64,000 bases of DNA from Ilex aquifolium (lineage: Eukaryota; Streptophyta; Magnoliopsida; Aquifoliales; Aquifoliaceae). The stretch is from contig OX637405.1 of NCBI GenBank assembly GCA_951799425.1, positions 27,878,635 to 27,942,634 on the forward strand. Reading direction: 5' to 3'. The position numbers were made by a program, and so were the translations under genes. This document shows, in pieces, positions 23,839 to 36,716 of this stretch. Every line of letters begins with the position of its first letter. Within the stretch, counting starts at the first letter, position 1. Below the pieces are notes generated by a model. It was not told the DNA's origin. It did not search any database and saw only the letters and a list, made by a program, of their open reading frames with translations.

Positions 23839-24703
23839 ATCGGTTTCAAAGGCTCCACCCTGAAAGCATGGTGGCATCCCTTCCAAACAAGGATTACTCT
23901 TTTGTACCAAATTGCTAACTCCATACTGGCGTTACGAGCGTATATAAAATTTTTAGGTTTCCTTGTAATATACAAATCAATAATGTTTTTGAACTTAAAA
24001 ACAATAAGAATAGAATATAATGTATGTGAATATAATATACTAATATCAAAATTTGAACACTGTAATATTTATATTTTAAATAATATTTTTTTTTGTCTTT
24101 TCTTTAATTACGCAATTTAAAATTATAAAGAAAATAAGAGCAATGTAGGTGTAAATTAATGAGGTTGTTTTTGCGTTGGAGAGTGTGTTAATTGAGTTGT
24201 CTAATATTAAGTAAGGGTTATACTGAGAAGTTAATATTTTTTAGTGAATTTTTTTTTGGGGATAAAATTTATTTTATTAAATCAAAATAAATAAAAATTA
24301 GATTGATCTTAATCATTATTGTATTTTTATAAATTGAGAATTCAACTCTCAACTGTAATATTAGATAGATAGATTCGTATTAAGAAGATATAATATTCAG
24401 GTTTAAAGTCACTCTGCAGTGCGGGTCAGGATTTAATATCCAATCCTACATGGGATAACCCACTTTAACCCACAATCCAAACACCCCCATAGGGTTGGAT
24501 TGGGCCATGTCATCTGTTACCCGAGACCAAATCCACGAGTCAACGCACAGTTTAAGTCCGTTACCACTTACCACCCCGGTTCCCTCCATTTCCACCCTCA
24601 CCAACCCTGTTCTATGTTCACAACCTAGTCGAACCTTTTTACAGTTGCCTTTGACTGTACGGAGAGAGAGAGAGAGAGCAGAGTCACGGACGAGGACGAC
24701 GCA
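23839..24703. other. Intergenic between the F-box gene and DapF
   Basis: AT-rich spacer with no supported gene. The frame at 23902-24120 is AT-driven. The last 250 bases are less AT-rich, with a short GA run at about 24662-24678, and probably hold the DapF promoter and leader. Confidence 0.45.
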
Positions 24704-25213
24704 ATGACCATAGCCGCCGCCATTTCAGTTCCTCTCACAACTCCTCCTCGCCGCTATCTTTCTTCGTCTTCAAATACATTTCGATCCTCTTGTTCTTGTT
24801 TTTCTCTTCAGACAAAAACGCACAAATTAATTTCTAATTCTATTCGGAACCCTAGTTTTAGCATTATCTCTGCTTCTTCAATGAGCGTCGAAGCGCCAGA
24901 GAAAGCCTCTGCAGCTTCTTTTCTCGATCGGAAAGAAAGTGGCTATCTTCATTTTGTCAAGTACCATGGTCTCGGCAATGACTTTATCTTGGTAAGAAAA
25001 CTTAAATTTGTCCTGTTTGGCCACTAAGAAAATGTAAGAAAAGAACAGAAATCAAAGTTGTGAGATTTTGACATGTTGTTTAGCTAACATTTTGGAAGAT
25101 TATTGCTGCTTGTGTCATCCAAACTGTACAGTCGGACGTGTTTAGTTTCTGTGAATTTCCTTTTGTTATATGTTGTCTTGGCAGCATAACAAAACCATTT
25201 TCCTTTCTTCATT

Positions 25214-25272
<59 letters not shown>

Positions 25273-28200
25273 TTGACTCGTATGTTTGTGTTTGATTTGA
25301 GACTGATTCTTCATTTTGTGAGCTCGGGTTCGAATAGGTGGATAATCGAGATTCTATGGAGCCCAGGATCACACCGGAGCAAGCTGTGAAGTTATGTGAT
25401 CGAAACTTCGGCATTGGCGCTGATGGAGTGATATTGGCGATGCCAGGGATCAATGGCACCGATTATACTATGAGAATTTTTAATTCTGATGGTAGTGAGC
25501 CTGAGGTTATATAACTTTTTTTGAAAACTCTCATCTTTTGTCCTTTAAAAGGTCTGAATGCCTAGCAAACATTACTTAATGTAATTTTTTTGATTCTCCG
25601 ATTTTGATAGTCAACATGGTTTTTTATGTGCTCCAATTTTGATGCTTGTCATTTGTCAATATCTTTGTGACGGTTAAGTGTGGTGCATGTATGGCCGCTT
25701 TTGTCTCAACGTGGTTTAGCTTTTTAATTTATATACTTGGTTGTTAAAAAACTTTTCATTTTTGTTGTTGTAGATGTGTGGTAATGGTGTCCGTTGCTTT
25801 GCCAGATATATTGCTGAGCTTGATAATTTACATGGGAAGCAAAGGTGTGGTCCTTAGCCATCTCTATTTTGTTGTCTTGTTCAAATGAAGTGCTGCTGAG
25901 TTAAATCCTTGACATTCTTCTTGTGGCTTTATTGCTTACATGTTTTGTCAACACCATTGAGGCTTGGCCATGATGCCTCTGTCTTGCTCTACTAGTTTCT
26001 AAGGCTTGCTTATGGTGATTGACTTTAGTTAAAAGTTAAATTTCAAAGGCATTGCTAAATTTTGAGCGTTTTCTGTTCATGCCTTGCTTTAGCCAGTCAT
26101 TCAGTTTTACTGCCTTCGTTATATGCTGCCTAGGCAAGAACTAAAGCAAGGAAATAACTCTGACTGACACCATGCCTTTACAACCTGTGCCAAGGGCGTG
26201 GCTGTCATCTTTGGGACACTAATGTGTGAAAGATATTTCCCATTTTGCATGGATCAGTCGAGAAAAATATCTACCTCTGAAGCCTGTCTTATTCCTTCAC
26301 TTAAAATACCAGTTATAGGTGCAAATAATAAGCATTTTTAAAGGGAGCAATAATAAGTTATTACCTTGTGTTTCCTCCTTGAAAGTTGATTTTGTACACT
26401 ATATGCCACAGGGATGTCTTATTGTTTTTGTTACTTAAATTATGCAGTTTTACCGTACATACTGGTGCTGGTCTAATTGTTCCTGAAATTCAAGAGGACG
26501 GAAAGGTATTCTTGGTCTGTTGTCCATAGCCCATACATTTGAGCTTTGTCATGTGGTTTCTTCATCGCATCAAACATTGAAGTTATTATATTTTAGCTTT
26601 TTTCTGTTTGAAATTTTTATTTTTGAGTTCTTAACTGTAAATTGTATACTGTATATAACTTATTAGATGGTTGCCATGAGAGACCATTTATTCATTAGTT
26701 GTAATTATCTGAAAATCTCTAATATCTTGCTCAGACAATTTTTTCTATAAATGTCTATTTATGAAGGTACTACTGCTTGGTTTCTTGCATACATTTCACA
26801 ATGTACTTTATACAGGTTATGTCCTTTGACATTGCTTTCGGTGTCGTTCAGAATGCTTTGGAGCCTATGACCTTGTTAAACATTAGCACTTCTTTACAAC
26901 CATAACAAACCAACTTAGGGCATTAGTCATTCACCATAGGTTGATCAGAATTGCATGTTTTGATTTCAGGTTAGAGTTGATATGGGTGAACCCATACTGA
27001 AGGCATCAGATGTTCCCACAAAATTACCTGCAAATAAAGCTGAATCTGTTGTAAAATCAAAACTAGATGTAGATGGAGTAACATGGAATGTAACTTGCGT
27101 CAGCATGGGAAACCCCCACTGCGTTACTTTTGGCATCGAGGAAAGCCAGGTTAGTAGTATTCTTTTTCAATTTTAGGACTTGTTGGATATTAAGTTCACC
27201 TAGTTTGTCAAAAACTTCTTATAGACAGACACACACTGTTCTGGAAAACCCTGGGACCTGGTCCTTGGGAACAGATCTATATATTTAACTGTTTGGATGG
27301 TAATTTTTTTGCTACTTTGCCTTTTGGCAGTGAGTGGCATTGTGTTTTTTGATGTTTTCTTCTAATAATGGGGGAAAAATGATTGAACAACGACATATAT
27401 ACATGCGGCGAAAAAAAAGATAAATTTGTTAAGACCTAATTGTTTTCCTTCAAACATCTGCTGATCTTGTTGCTTGTCTCTTGCTTGTTATCATACAGAA
27501 TATGCAGATCGATGAATTGAAATTAGCAGAAATTGGCCCGAAATTTGAAAATCATGCAATGTTCCCTGCCCGAACTAACACAGGTCCATTTTTATTTATG
27601 CGGCATCTCTCGGTGTCTCTCTCTCTCACACGCACACGCACAAGTATATGTCCAAAGGAGCCTATATGGGGAGACATGTATTATAACTCTTTAAATTTTT
27701 TGAATTGTAGTCAATATTTTTTGGCTTTCAGTTCTTTATGGTGGGTCTATATTTTGAATCATGCCTGAGTTTGTGTTTTGAGCTTTTAATTTCAACAATT
27801 TGGCAATTAGTTTAGCCTGTTATGTCTTTGGGTTGGCGAGATAAGAACATAGGTCCAATTATAATCTCAATGGAATATCTAGAACACATTCATTTCAGTT
27901 AGTGCCTCCCATTTTACTTCTTTTTTTTTGTAATGTATTTTCTGTTGCATTTATGTAGATGTTTGAAGCTTCTTAAGGCTCTTATCTTTCATGTTTCAAA
28001 CCCTGCTCTGCATGTCCATGAAAGGATTTGACTATGGGTAAAATGATCCATTCAAAGCTGTCCCAAGCCATGCAGTCATCTCAACATAGTTGGAATGTGC
28101 TTGCAAAGTTTACTCATGAGTCACGAAAAGCCTTGCTTTTTTTTGTAAGCTGTGTCTTTAAGTGATGTTAAAACCAACATTTAGATGCCTTCCAAACCTT

Positions 28201-29241
28201 GATTTTGTCCTGAAGAGATGAGAGATGGTTATGCTTTTCGTTAGGTCACTTGCACATAATCGGTGCTTTAATTTAGCTGATTCAGGAATTGGATACAGAG
28301 CCAGAGGAGTAGCTCAGGTGGCTTCGCGTGGCCTCTAAATGGCACACTTTCTCCTCCCAATCAAGGGATTGAATCTCCCCGGGACCAAAAAAAGGAATTC
28401 GACATTAAGTGCAACTTCTAATTTGCCTTTGGGTATGCTTTTCTGAATTACTAATTTTTAACGGTCTCATATTGCAGAATTTGTTCAAGTTTTCTCTCCT
28501 TCACACCTAAAAATGCGTGTTTGGGAGCGTGGGGCAGGTTAGTATTGCTATTTTGAGACATGACTGCTTACATGAATATATGCAATTTACTGCCCTGAAA
28601 AACTTTGAACCATTTTTGGTGGTATTGCAAGCTGCCATTTTCCTCTTAATTGCTTAACCATGAAGCTTAAACTGGATGCAACTGTAGGAGCTACGCTAGC
28701 CTGCGGGACTGGAGCCTGTGCAGTAGTTGTTGCAGCAGTTCTTGAGGGTCGTGCTGGGCGGGTAAGTTTAATTATATGGCAATCGTGCAATGGGATTTGA
28801 AAGAGTGAAAGTAAATATAATTTTCCCAATGGTTCAGATTACAGTTATATACATAAAGATATCATATCATTCTTCTAAGGTTTCAAGAGACAATTGCTAC
28901 TTCTGTGTTTCATCACTACTTGTTGACCAGTCAATTATTTATTTTTTGCTGCCCCCATTTTATATTATGGATCTGTACAATAACTGCTGAAAATGAAATA
29001 GAAAACAAAAATAGCGTGATGATAACGTTTCCTTGTGGTTTCTGAACTGCTCACCACTTCCTACTTGTCCTCACCTCTATTGTTGTTGGTTTCATTGTTT
29101 GTCATCGTCTTTCTTGTGAAACAGATTTGTACTGTTGATTTGCCTGGAGGGCCTTTGGAGATCGAATGGAGGGAGGAAGACAACCATGTATACATGACTG
29201 GCCCAGCTGAGGTTGTGTTTTACGGATCAGTTTCCCTCTAA
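24704..29241 (+). CDS. DAPF: Diaminopimelate epimerase, chloroplastic
   Basis: Converts LL- to meso-diaminopimelate, the penultimate step of plastid lysine synthesis. Nine exons with consistent phases: 24704-24991, 25338-25505, 25774-25844, 26448-26505, 26970-27149, 27499-27583, 28478-28537, 28688-28761 and 29125-29241. Together they give 367 codons including the stop (366 aa), close to the Arabidopsis length. The first roughly 55-60 residues are Ser/Thr/Arg-rich and acid-poor, as in a chloroplast transit peptide. Conserved parts in order: [50 protein letters not shown] (first catalytic Cys about 154), [10 protein letters not shown], and [11 protein letters not shown] (second catalytic Cys about 309). 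Both catalytic cysteines are present. Intron 1 holds a CT microsatellite and intron 6 a SINE. The gene appears intact. Confidence 0.96.
25216..25265. repeat. (CT)25 microsatellite in DapF intron 1
   Basis: A pure CT dinucleotide run of about 50 bases, starting 225 bases after the exon 1 donor and ending 72 bases before the exon 2 acceptor. Length is likely polymorphic. Confidence 0.95.
28300..28392 (+). mobile_element. Short tRNA-derived SINE in DapF intron 6
   Basis: It contains an A-box-like gtagctcaggtgg and a B-box-like gggattgaatctccc about 50 bases apart, followed by an A-rich tail (ccaaaaaaa). Flanks show an imperfect repeat beginning aggaatt (at about 28285 and 28395), a possible target duplication. 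It lies between exons 6 and 7 and is clear of both splice sites. Confidence 0.55.
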
Positions 29242-30000
29242 GGCCCCATCAAAGGATTTTCGGAGGGAGGAGAATCAATAGTGTAAACTCCACTAAATCG
29301 GGTGAAACTCGGTGTAATTTTTCCGTGTTTCTGTTCACAATTATTGAAAAACGAAATACTGTCTTACGTTATTACCACAATTATAATGTCTATTCTGCTA
29401 AATTTTCGAGTTTATTTGGTCGCGGGGAATGAGAAGACCCATGCTCTGCTGGAATCTCAAGATCAGGAGGAGAGAGTGAACCACTTGGAGGCCACCCAAA
29501 GCCAATCGGACTAGGCATTTTATTGTGTTTTCAAACCTTTCTCAGATAACAGTATTTTCCATCCACTAGTACAGAACTATATGTGATTCAGTGACCAGAT
29601 TGAAGTGACACTATTTTTTCATTCCAGAACAATTAGCTTCGGCATTGTCTACTAGTTATTGCTTTACATGAATTGGTGTCAAACGCCATTGAAGTAATAT
29701 CCTACTTGCTTCTAACCACTTGAAGAGTGCCAAGAAACGAAGTCGTTGGAAATGTGACTTCTTGGACATTCTTCCTTTGTAAGTCGGGTTTTTAAGGATG
29801 AAATTTATAACGTCTTCATTCCATTTGACGTCAGAGACTATAGTCACGTCAATATAGAATTGAATGCAATCTTTATGGGTTCTTTCATGGAAAAAGTGAC
29901 TGATAGACCAAGTTAAAATTACATGGAAAAAGTGACTGATAGACCTAGTTAAAATTACAGTAACGTACGAGCCTTGCATTTCAATAATTCTAAACAGTTC
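29242..30000. other. 3' region of DapF, no further gene
   Basis: Probably includes the DapF 3' untranslated region. A 40-base phrase (catggaaaaagtgactgatagacc...) is tandemly duplicated at about 29887-29965. The open frames here show no recognisable product. Confidence 0.45.
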
Positions 30001-31200
30001 AATTATATCAAAATTTTTTGTGTGCGGTGATTCTTGCACAATAAATGAATAGACAGATTTCTCTTTTGGTGGATACGAGTTTTACCTGAAAAGTCGATGA
30101 TTCTGTGACAAATGGACGTGAAAAATGATATAAGGAATGGTGATGAATTACTTTTCCAGCAGTCCGAACGATCCTGGCGTATCGAGATAAACTCTACCAC
30201 TCAAAAAAGAAGGTTAAAAGGGCGCCGGAGTGTTTTTCGGCGTGACCCCTCTGACGATCAAGTCAATATGTGAAAGAAGGGTGAGAATTCACTTTTCTAT
30301 CACTTGGGTGAGAGTGTGCGTACCTTTGTTTTGAATTTGTGAGAGCTATTTATACCTCCATGAAGGTAATCATTGCAGACCGGTGGGTCCCTTGGAGAGG
30401 AATCCCCTCATTGGGCAATTTGGAAGGTGACCTGAGGAGTACATTCATTGGGCAGAGTGTCTTTCTTGTCATGTGGAAAGAAGTTTCTACATTTAATACT
30501 TGGATTTCTGAGCATTTAATGCTCTCCTCCTGGAAGCCGTTGAGCAATAAATGTGTCTCATCCTCTTGAGTGGTCATTTAATAATTTCCTTGTGATGGCT
30601 ACGCATGTGTAGGGGCGCCTTTGTCCATTGACTCCCCGTTCTGTGCTCTGTACCTCGTCGTCACTATTATTGGTCACCAACCCGCTCTTTTTGCCATTCT
30701 GACTACCTTGGAAAGGGGAGTCAATGACTATTGATCAATTTCGACTCCAAGTCACGATAACTGTCAATCCCACCATCTATATGTTGGGGGTTCTGGAGCC
30801 GAGGTGACGTGTCTAGTAGGGGACCTCGGGACGTTAAGCACGCTGAGGACACGAGTCACCACGACAATGCTTTGGGGTTGCCAACGCCAAGGACACATGT
30901 CAATGTACGCAGCGTCCGGGGTACTTTTACGTCAAGGCCACGTGTCACTCGTAGACAGAGTCGAGGGTTGCTCATGCCGAGGACATGTGTCACTCGAGGG
31001 AGCATCCCATGTTTCTCATGTCGAGGACACGTGTCGACTCCTTGTTAATTATCAAAAATGTCCCATCACTTATATGAGTTGGTATGGGGCGGTGAGAAAG
31101 CTCAGAGATAGGGAGATTATGTATGTAAGGGTATTAAGCAAGTATTTAAAGGGGAAGGCATGCTAAACAATTTCGGAATATGGAGTTTTGCTTTTTATGT
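30000..31200 (-). mobile_element. Probable solo LTR of a gypsy-type retrotransposon
   Basis: On the minus strand a TATA box (ggtataaatagctc, about 30360-30347) is followed about 90 bases later by ttgacttgatcgtcagaggg and a gccggag-rich hairpin. These are hallmark words of R/U5 regions in many plant Ty3/gypsy LTRs. The U3 side (about 30400-31200) carries G-box-containing repeats. No gag-pol or primer-binding site was identified next to it. The outer ends are estimates. Confidence 0.45.
30790..31045. repeat. Degenerate tandem repeats carrying ACGTG-type G-box cores
   Basis: Five to six imperfect copies of a roughly 45-60 base unit with the consensus gccgaggacacgtgtcactc. Cores include gacgtgtc, gacacatgtc, gccacgtgtc, gacatgtgtc and gacacgtgtc. 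CACGTG is the binding core of bZIP and bHLH factors. The array lies in the inferred U3 part of the LTR, so it may be a retrotransposon enhancer. Confidence 0.7.
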
Positions 31201-31491
31201 ATCATAATAAAGATTAACCAAAAGAGAGAGTAGACTATTACGGATTATTATGACTCAATCTTAAATTTGAAGAAAAATAACTCCTTAACCTATTAGATAA
31301 ATTCAATACACTCGAATATAAAATTCGAAACGAGATTGACACACCAAATAATATTAAAATTCAAAATAACATCCTTGCTTGAAATAACTCATCTCCTTTG
31401 GCCCTGGCCTAGTAGTTCAGGTCGGGCATGCCCTTAATTCTATTCTTTCTCATCTACGAAGCTGGGTCATTAAAAGACTTCTTCCCTTTTT

Positions 31492-31775
31492 GGAGAGGTT
31501 TTTCCCAAACCCAGCCCCCCTCAAATCTTAATTCCAAAACCCAGTCAGTTTTGAACTTATTTCCCAAACTCAGTTTTTTTTTTTAAAAAAAACGTCATTT
31601 GAAATGATGAATTTAGGTTGAATTTTTTTTTTTTATTAAAAATGTCATTGCAAATGACGTTTTTAAAGTCGTCATTTGTAATGACATTTTTTAACATGAA
31701 ATTTTAAACGGGGCCTAACAGACGTTAAAAAAAATAAAAGGGTTGAAAACGTCATTTGCAATGACGATTTGAACG
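31492..31775 (+). repeat. Left terminal inverted repeat of the 8.7-kb element
   Basis: Matches the reverse complement of 39950-40220 over nearly its full length with scattered mismatches. It contains self-complementary words such as gtcattgcaaatgac, followed within 25 bases by gtcatttgtaatgac, so it can also fold on itself. Confidence 0.8.
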
Positions 31776-32719
31776 TTATATCGACTCCCTTAAAAATTCT
31801 CAAATCACAGCCTAGGTTAAAAATTTTCAAACATTTGCACTCTCAGCTCTCCTCCTCCACAAACGACTGTGAGCGAACTCCTCCACCCACCACTCTCAGC
31901 CAGCCAACTCTCCGATGAGTTCCAACCATTCAACGACAGTTATCTCCGACGAGCTCCAACCATTGTTCATCCAGCGAGTCAACGAATGAGCAGTGAGCAT
32001 TCTCCATTCTCCATTCCAGACTAAATCGATTTTTCCCTAAATCAATTTTGCCCGAAATCGATCCAGAACACCAACCCAGAACACCAATGATTGAACACTG
32101 CTACACCAACGACTGAGCACAGCTCTAGTCCACTGAGCTCCATCAAGTCTTACGTCCATCAGATCAGAGCTCCACATGCATTTCCATCGAGTCCTCCACC
32201 GAGTGACCATCTTCGACTCGCATCGAGCAACAAATATTATGAGTGATCAGTCACTACTCCTCTCCTACATCTGCTGGTGTTGAGTGCATTGATCTTGATT
32301 GTAGATGAAGTGTGTAGGAAGTATAAATGCGTGTTTTGTTTTTATGTGGGCTTGAAATGTAACCCAGTGTGGTCATGTTACACAGGGTACTGGGAATGAA
32401 CTGACTGAATGTAGACATAGCGTTAGCATTATCTTGTGACAATCTTGCCCCCATCTCCTCAAAATCAAAAACTACTTCTCTGAAATGATTTTTTTTTTTT
32501 TTTGGCAGCTAGGGTCAATTTCTGTTGATGTTTTGATATCTCCTAGGAACATACTCGTGAATGAAATGATCTTTACATGGAAATGAAAGAGTCTGGGGTG
32601 ATTAATGAACAAAATATTGCCCCTCAAAATCAGAAAAGAATTTAAGCCAAAACCTTGGCATTAAGCATGTATTGTAGAGATATATCAGTAGGATAGTATG
32701 ACATACAGTTGTTGGAACA

Positions 32720-33160
32720 AACTTAGCCTCCATATATATGACAATAGGGTGCTCGTCTTTCTCTCTCTAGCAATCTCTCTCTCTCTATGAAAAATATATA
32801 TATAATTATTTCATGGAAAAAAATTATTTCAGACTTAGTTTCATTCTGCCACTCCAAATCATAGTGAATCGAAGTTGAGATTATTATCCAAATCCCTATT
32901 CAAGAAGCGACAGTTCGGAGCGAGTGAGAGAACGAGGGAATGAAGGTGAGAAATTCTCCAAATCCAAACCCTAATCAGCAAAATTGGGGAAAAACAGTCC
33001 CGCACGCTCAACCGAAGATCGAAAGAAAGAAGGAAGATATAGTGGGAGTTTATAAGCACGCTTTTCCTTCAATTGATCAGATGTACCACAAAAACCTCTT
33101 CAAAACTCTCTTCTTTCTCTCTATCTCTCACTCTGTCATTCTCTTGTGATTCTTTGTTGG
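32720..33160 (+). other. Possible captured leader and first exon inside the element
   Basis: CT-rich leader-like sequence is followed by a 69-codon frame at 32940-33149 that begins MKVRNSPNPNPNQQNWGKTV and includes KKEDIVGVYKHAFPSIDQMY, more protein-like than the surrounding AT-rich frames. I recognise no family and no further exon. It may be a fragment of a host gene picked up by the element. Confidence 0.3.
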
Positions 33161-34755
33161 AGATTGAGCAATCTTTTTCTTTGTTTTGGTTTGGGGAGAC
33201 TGATTAATTCAGTTGGTTTCTTTCTCTATAACTTCTGCAAGTAGACTTGCAGTGTTCATATAAAAATAGAATGTTGTCTCTGCGTATATGTTTAATCAAG
33301 AATTGTGATGTGATCTGGGTTATTGAATTTCTGTCAGTTTTTCTCTCTTTAAAAACTCCAATTTTGACTACCCAAAAAATTACAATGAGGGATTGAGTCG
33401 TATATATAGACTAAGTAATATAGGAAATGAATGGAATGAAGATGTATGCATTACTCAGATACATATCTGGTTTGGGTTAAATAACATATTAAGTTGAAAA
33501 TTGTGGGTTTAATCGCTTGAATGTTGATTTGAGTTTTTGGGTTAAGTGGTGAATCTCTTTGACTTTTAGCACGAGGTTCATAGTCGGTCCCTTTTAAGTT
33601 GAAAGCTAAATGAAATGGTGACAAAAATGAAGAAACCTCTGTGATGAAGGGCCATTATGCAGTTTGACAATGTGGTTCTATGCAAGTGGTGAAGCGTCAC
33701 TTTTGGCGACTTAGATAAACAAGATTCGGATTACCTTAACAAATAGCCCCATTGTTGTGCATGAAAAAAATTGGTAGATTGGGTACTTTTAACCTTGGTT
33801 TATTTGCACAAGATTGCCCGTTGATGAAGAATCCCACGGTTGTTAAGCCAACTTTTTTAACAATACACCTAGAAATGTGGCTTTAATGATAGTAAATTCA
33901 ATTTAAATACCATAAAGGATTAGAATTACCACTTGAATTTTAACATTTATAATTTTCATCCTAGTGATACCCAATTTGTTTTGGATGGATTGTTGTCCAC
34001 ATGTATTTTTTGGGTAGCTGAATTAAGACAAGGTTTAATTGTTTTTGGCAGACTGAAACTTTACTTGGGTACCTAAGAGAACCAAGACAAGAAGCTTCTA
34101 CTTCAAGGCCTTAGAGAGGTATTTTAAATGGTCTTATATTGTAATTAAGTAGTAGGTTTGTTGACTGTATATGTAGGAAGTGTTTTGATGTTTTATACAG
34201 AGTGGTTGAGAAACTTGGTGGTTTGTGATGGAATGTAAAAAATTGGTAGAAGCTATAGTGATAAGAAGCTAACCTTTTTAGGTGTATTATTCTTGACTTG
34301 GATTTTGGGGGTTTAGTTCCCCTCTATTGTTAATTTTGTTTTGTGGATGCGGGAGAACTTGTTTGCCCGGTTTGGTTTTTTGGGTTGTGAAATTATTATA
34401 TGACCTCAGCTATGATTCTTTTGGTTTTTTTTGGTGATTCAAATTGTGACAGAAGGGTTACTAGTTGTTTGGTCTTATTTTGTGAAAAATATTGTATTTG
34501 TTTGAGTTGGTTTGTGCATTTCCTAATCATAAATGATTCTCACTCTTATGTCAACATATTTCTTTCTTTCCTTCTCTCTTTTCCTCTTACTATTTTAAAG
34601 ACTTAATCTTTTTTATCTCTTCATTTTGTTTACATTTTATTATTCTTGTCACTAAATAATTCAAGGATACCCGGACAGGAGTCTCTCGAGGACTAAGTTA
34701 TGTACACCCTGTAGGATATGTAAAAGCCAATTTATTTTAAGTTCTAGATTTCCTG
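33160..34755. other. Interior of the element, no supported gene
   Basis: T-rich sequence resembling an intron or decayed 5' portion of the PMD gene. I looked for upstream PMD exons and did not find a convincing one. Confidence 0.4.
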
Positions 34756-34758
34756 CAG

Positions 34759-36264
34759 GATATGTCGTGGAGTGGCATTTTTCAGATCGAGTTACTCGAT
34801 AATTTGACCTGATTCAGTGCATACCACAGCCATGCGATACCAACCGGACCTTGCATGCTGTCAACCGTCGATGTAGATCTGGTCGGAACTGGTCTGTAGT
34901 TCATCAGATACACATGGAAATATGGGCACATCATAGAGATACTATTGTTACTGGAGATCTGCTTACTGCACCGATGGAGCTGACTGACGCATACATGCAA
35001 TGGTATCATCACATCACACGGCGTCTTGTTGGTCCACCCATCGCTAGGCCGACTGTCGGTTTTCAGCCAGTTGGGAGCATCATAGAGCTTCTGGTAAGAT
35101 GTTAAATGTTTTACTATTCAATTTGAAGGACAATGTTACTAATTGTTTAATACAATTACTGATGTGTTGAAATGTTTTTTGTAGGAAGAGACACTTACAC
35201 GGATTTATCACACTGCACGTGGTACATATGAGGGTAGCCCGGACTTGACACGTTGCATGGACACCATTGGTCGTATTACGGATATGAGCTCCTCATGTTT
35301 GACATCTCTCCGAGAGCACCGACGACTTGACGCAGCTTCAGTGTCGGCAGATGACGTACCGTCTACATCTGCACAGCCACCTCCTCATCGTTACCACGAT
35401 TGGACTACTCCATTATCTTCACCATCAGCATCGACACAGGCTCATGCACCCTCACCGACAGAGGCGCCGACACCGACACCGACAGAGGTGCCGACACTTG
35501 AGCCAACACTGACACCAACAGCGGCAACTGCATCACCATCAACACTGGCATTGGCTCATGCACCGACTCCCACACATGCGCCTACATCGACACTGCCACC
35601 GACATCGGCATCGACATCTGCATCTGTACTTGAGCATACACTGACACATGCAGCGGCGATATCGACCACGACATCGACACCGACCCCGACATCTACCCCG
35701 ACACCAGGACTGGCACCAATATATGCACTTGATCATACACCGACACCGGCACATGCACCCATATTGACTATCCCGACACCGACACCAACCCCGACATCTA
35801 CCCCAACACCGGCACCGACACCCATATCGACCCCGACATCTACCCCGACACTGACATTGGCACCGGCACTGAGATCCACACCGACCCCGACATCTACCCC
35901 GACAACGACACCAGCACCGGCACTAAGATCCACACCGACCCCGACATCTATCCCGACAATGACACCAGCACCGACTGCAGTTGCTTCGATACCTACCTCA
36001 TCTGGACATCCTTCCATATCAGATCCATTGTTAGATGAGGAGAGAGTGACACAGGATCCTACAGTTGTAGGTGTAGGCCTTGTGCGAGCCGGGCCGCGGG
36101 TTAGAAGTGGACGATAAGGTCGGGGACGGGGACGAGGGAGAGGGCGTGCACAGCATGCACATCATCAGGATGATGTCGGTGTGTCACAGGTGACACAGGA
36201 TGCTGAGCAAGAGGTTTGCAGACAGCCGAAGCGACGTAGGCGACCACTTGCATGTGCGACATGA
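34759..36264 (+). pseudogene. Plant mobile domain (PMD / MAIN-like) gene, 3' exons, two nonsense changes
   Basis: Exon 34759-35093 (acceptor tcctgcag, donor gtaaga) encodes EWHFSDRVTRxFDLIQCIP, then LHAVNRRCRSGRNWSVVHQI and DAYMQWYHHITRRLVGPP, the C-terminal half of the plant mobile domain. PMD proteins include the Arabidopsis silencing and cell-maintenance factors MAIN and MAIL1. Exon 35185-36117 joins in phase 0 and encodes RIYHTARGTYEGS, then a long Thr-Pro-rich tail. An in-frame TAA at 34800-34802 replaces the expected Gln of RQF. A second TAA at 36115-36117 is followed in the same frame by GRGRGRGRGRAQHAHHQDD, running to 36264, so the original protein ended in an RG-rich basic tail. N-terminal PMD exons were not found. 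It lies inside the 8.7-kb element. Confidence 0.75.
35455..35975. repeat. Coding minisatellite, Thr-Pro repeats in the PMD tail
   Basis: Near-perfect hexamer-based repeats of caccga/ccgaca words (Thr-Pro, Ser-Thr-Pro), with a longer repeat of about 72 bases at 35850-35960 (ccggcactgagatccacacc and its copy). The frame stays open through it. Confidence 0.8.
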
Positions 36265-36429
36265 TGTTCATGTATTTGTTGGTTTTTTTTTTTTTTGTTC
36301 TACACTGTACAAAAATTTTTTTTTGTACATAGATTGTCACTTACATAATCATGTTTTGTTATAGTATTCTTCAATCAAGTTGTCATATACATAATCAATC
36401 TTGTACACAACAAATTTGACTCACTACAA

Positions 36430-36716
36430 CATTAAACGTACATTACATTTCACATGTAAAAATCAACACAACAATAACATGATCTGGAGAAAACAACACT
36501 AACATACAACTTCTTCACACAACAGTAAAATAATATTTCTACCAACAAACGCTAACATAACACTTGTTTCCACATCACTACCATAACATTTGTCCACACA
36601 ACACAACACTAACTTAACACTTGTCCAAACAATACCGTCTAGACAGTTTATCACACAACACTAACATCACAGTTCATCGCGCAACACTAACATCACAGTT
36701 CTCCACACAATATGTT
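36430..36716. repeat. Short tandem repeats downstream of the small minus-strand gene
   Basis: The phrase cacaacactaacatcacagtt and variants recur about every 30-40 bases (clearest at 36650-36712). No coding potential. Confidence 0.6.

Noticed and set aside
24140-24500. Possible MITE upstream of DapF
   Set aside because: No convincing inverted ends or target duplication could be found.
29656-30200. Minus-strand frames of 127 and 65 codons after DapF
   Set aside because: The first contains a direct duplication of a repeated DNA phrase and the second falls in the LTR-like region; neither resembles a protein family.
30804-31166. 120-codon and 79-codon overlapping plus frames
   Set aside because: Both read through the G-box repeat array in two registers, with the repeat visible in the translation.
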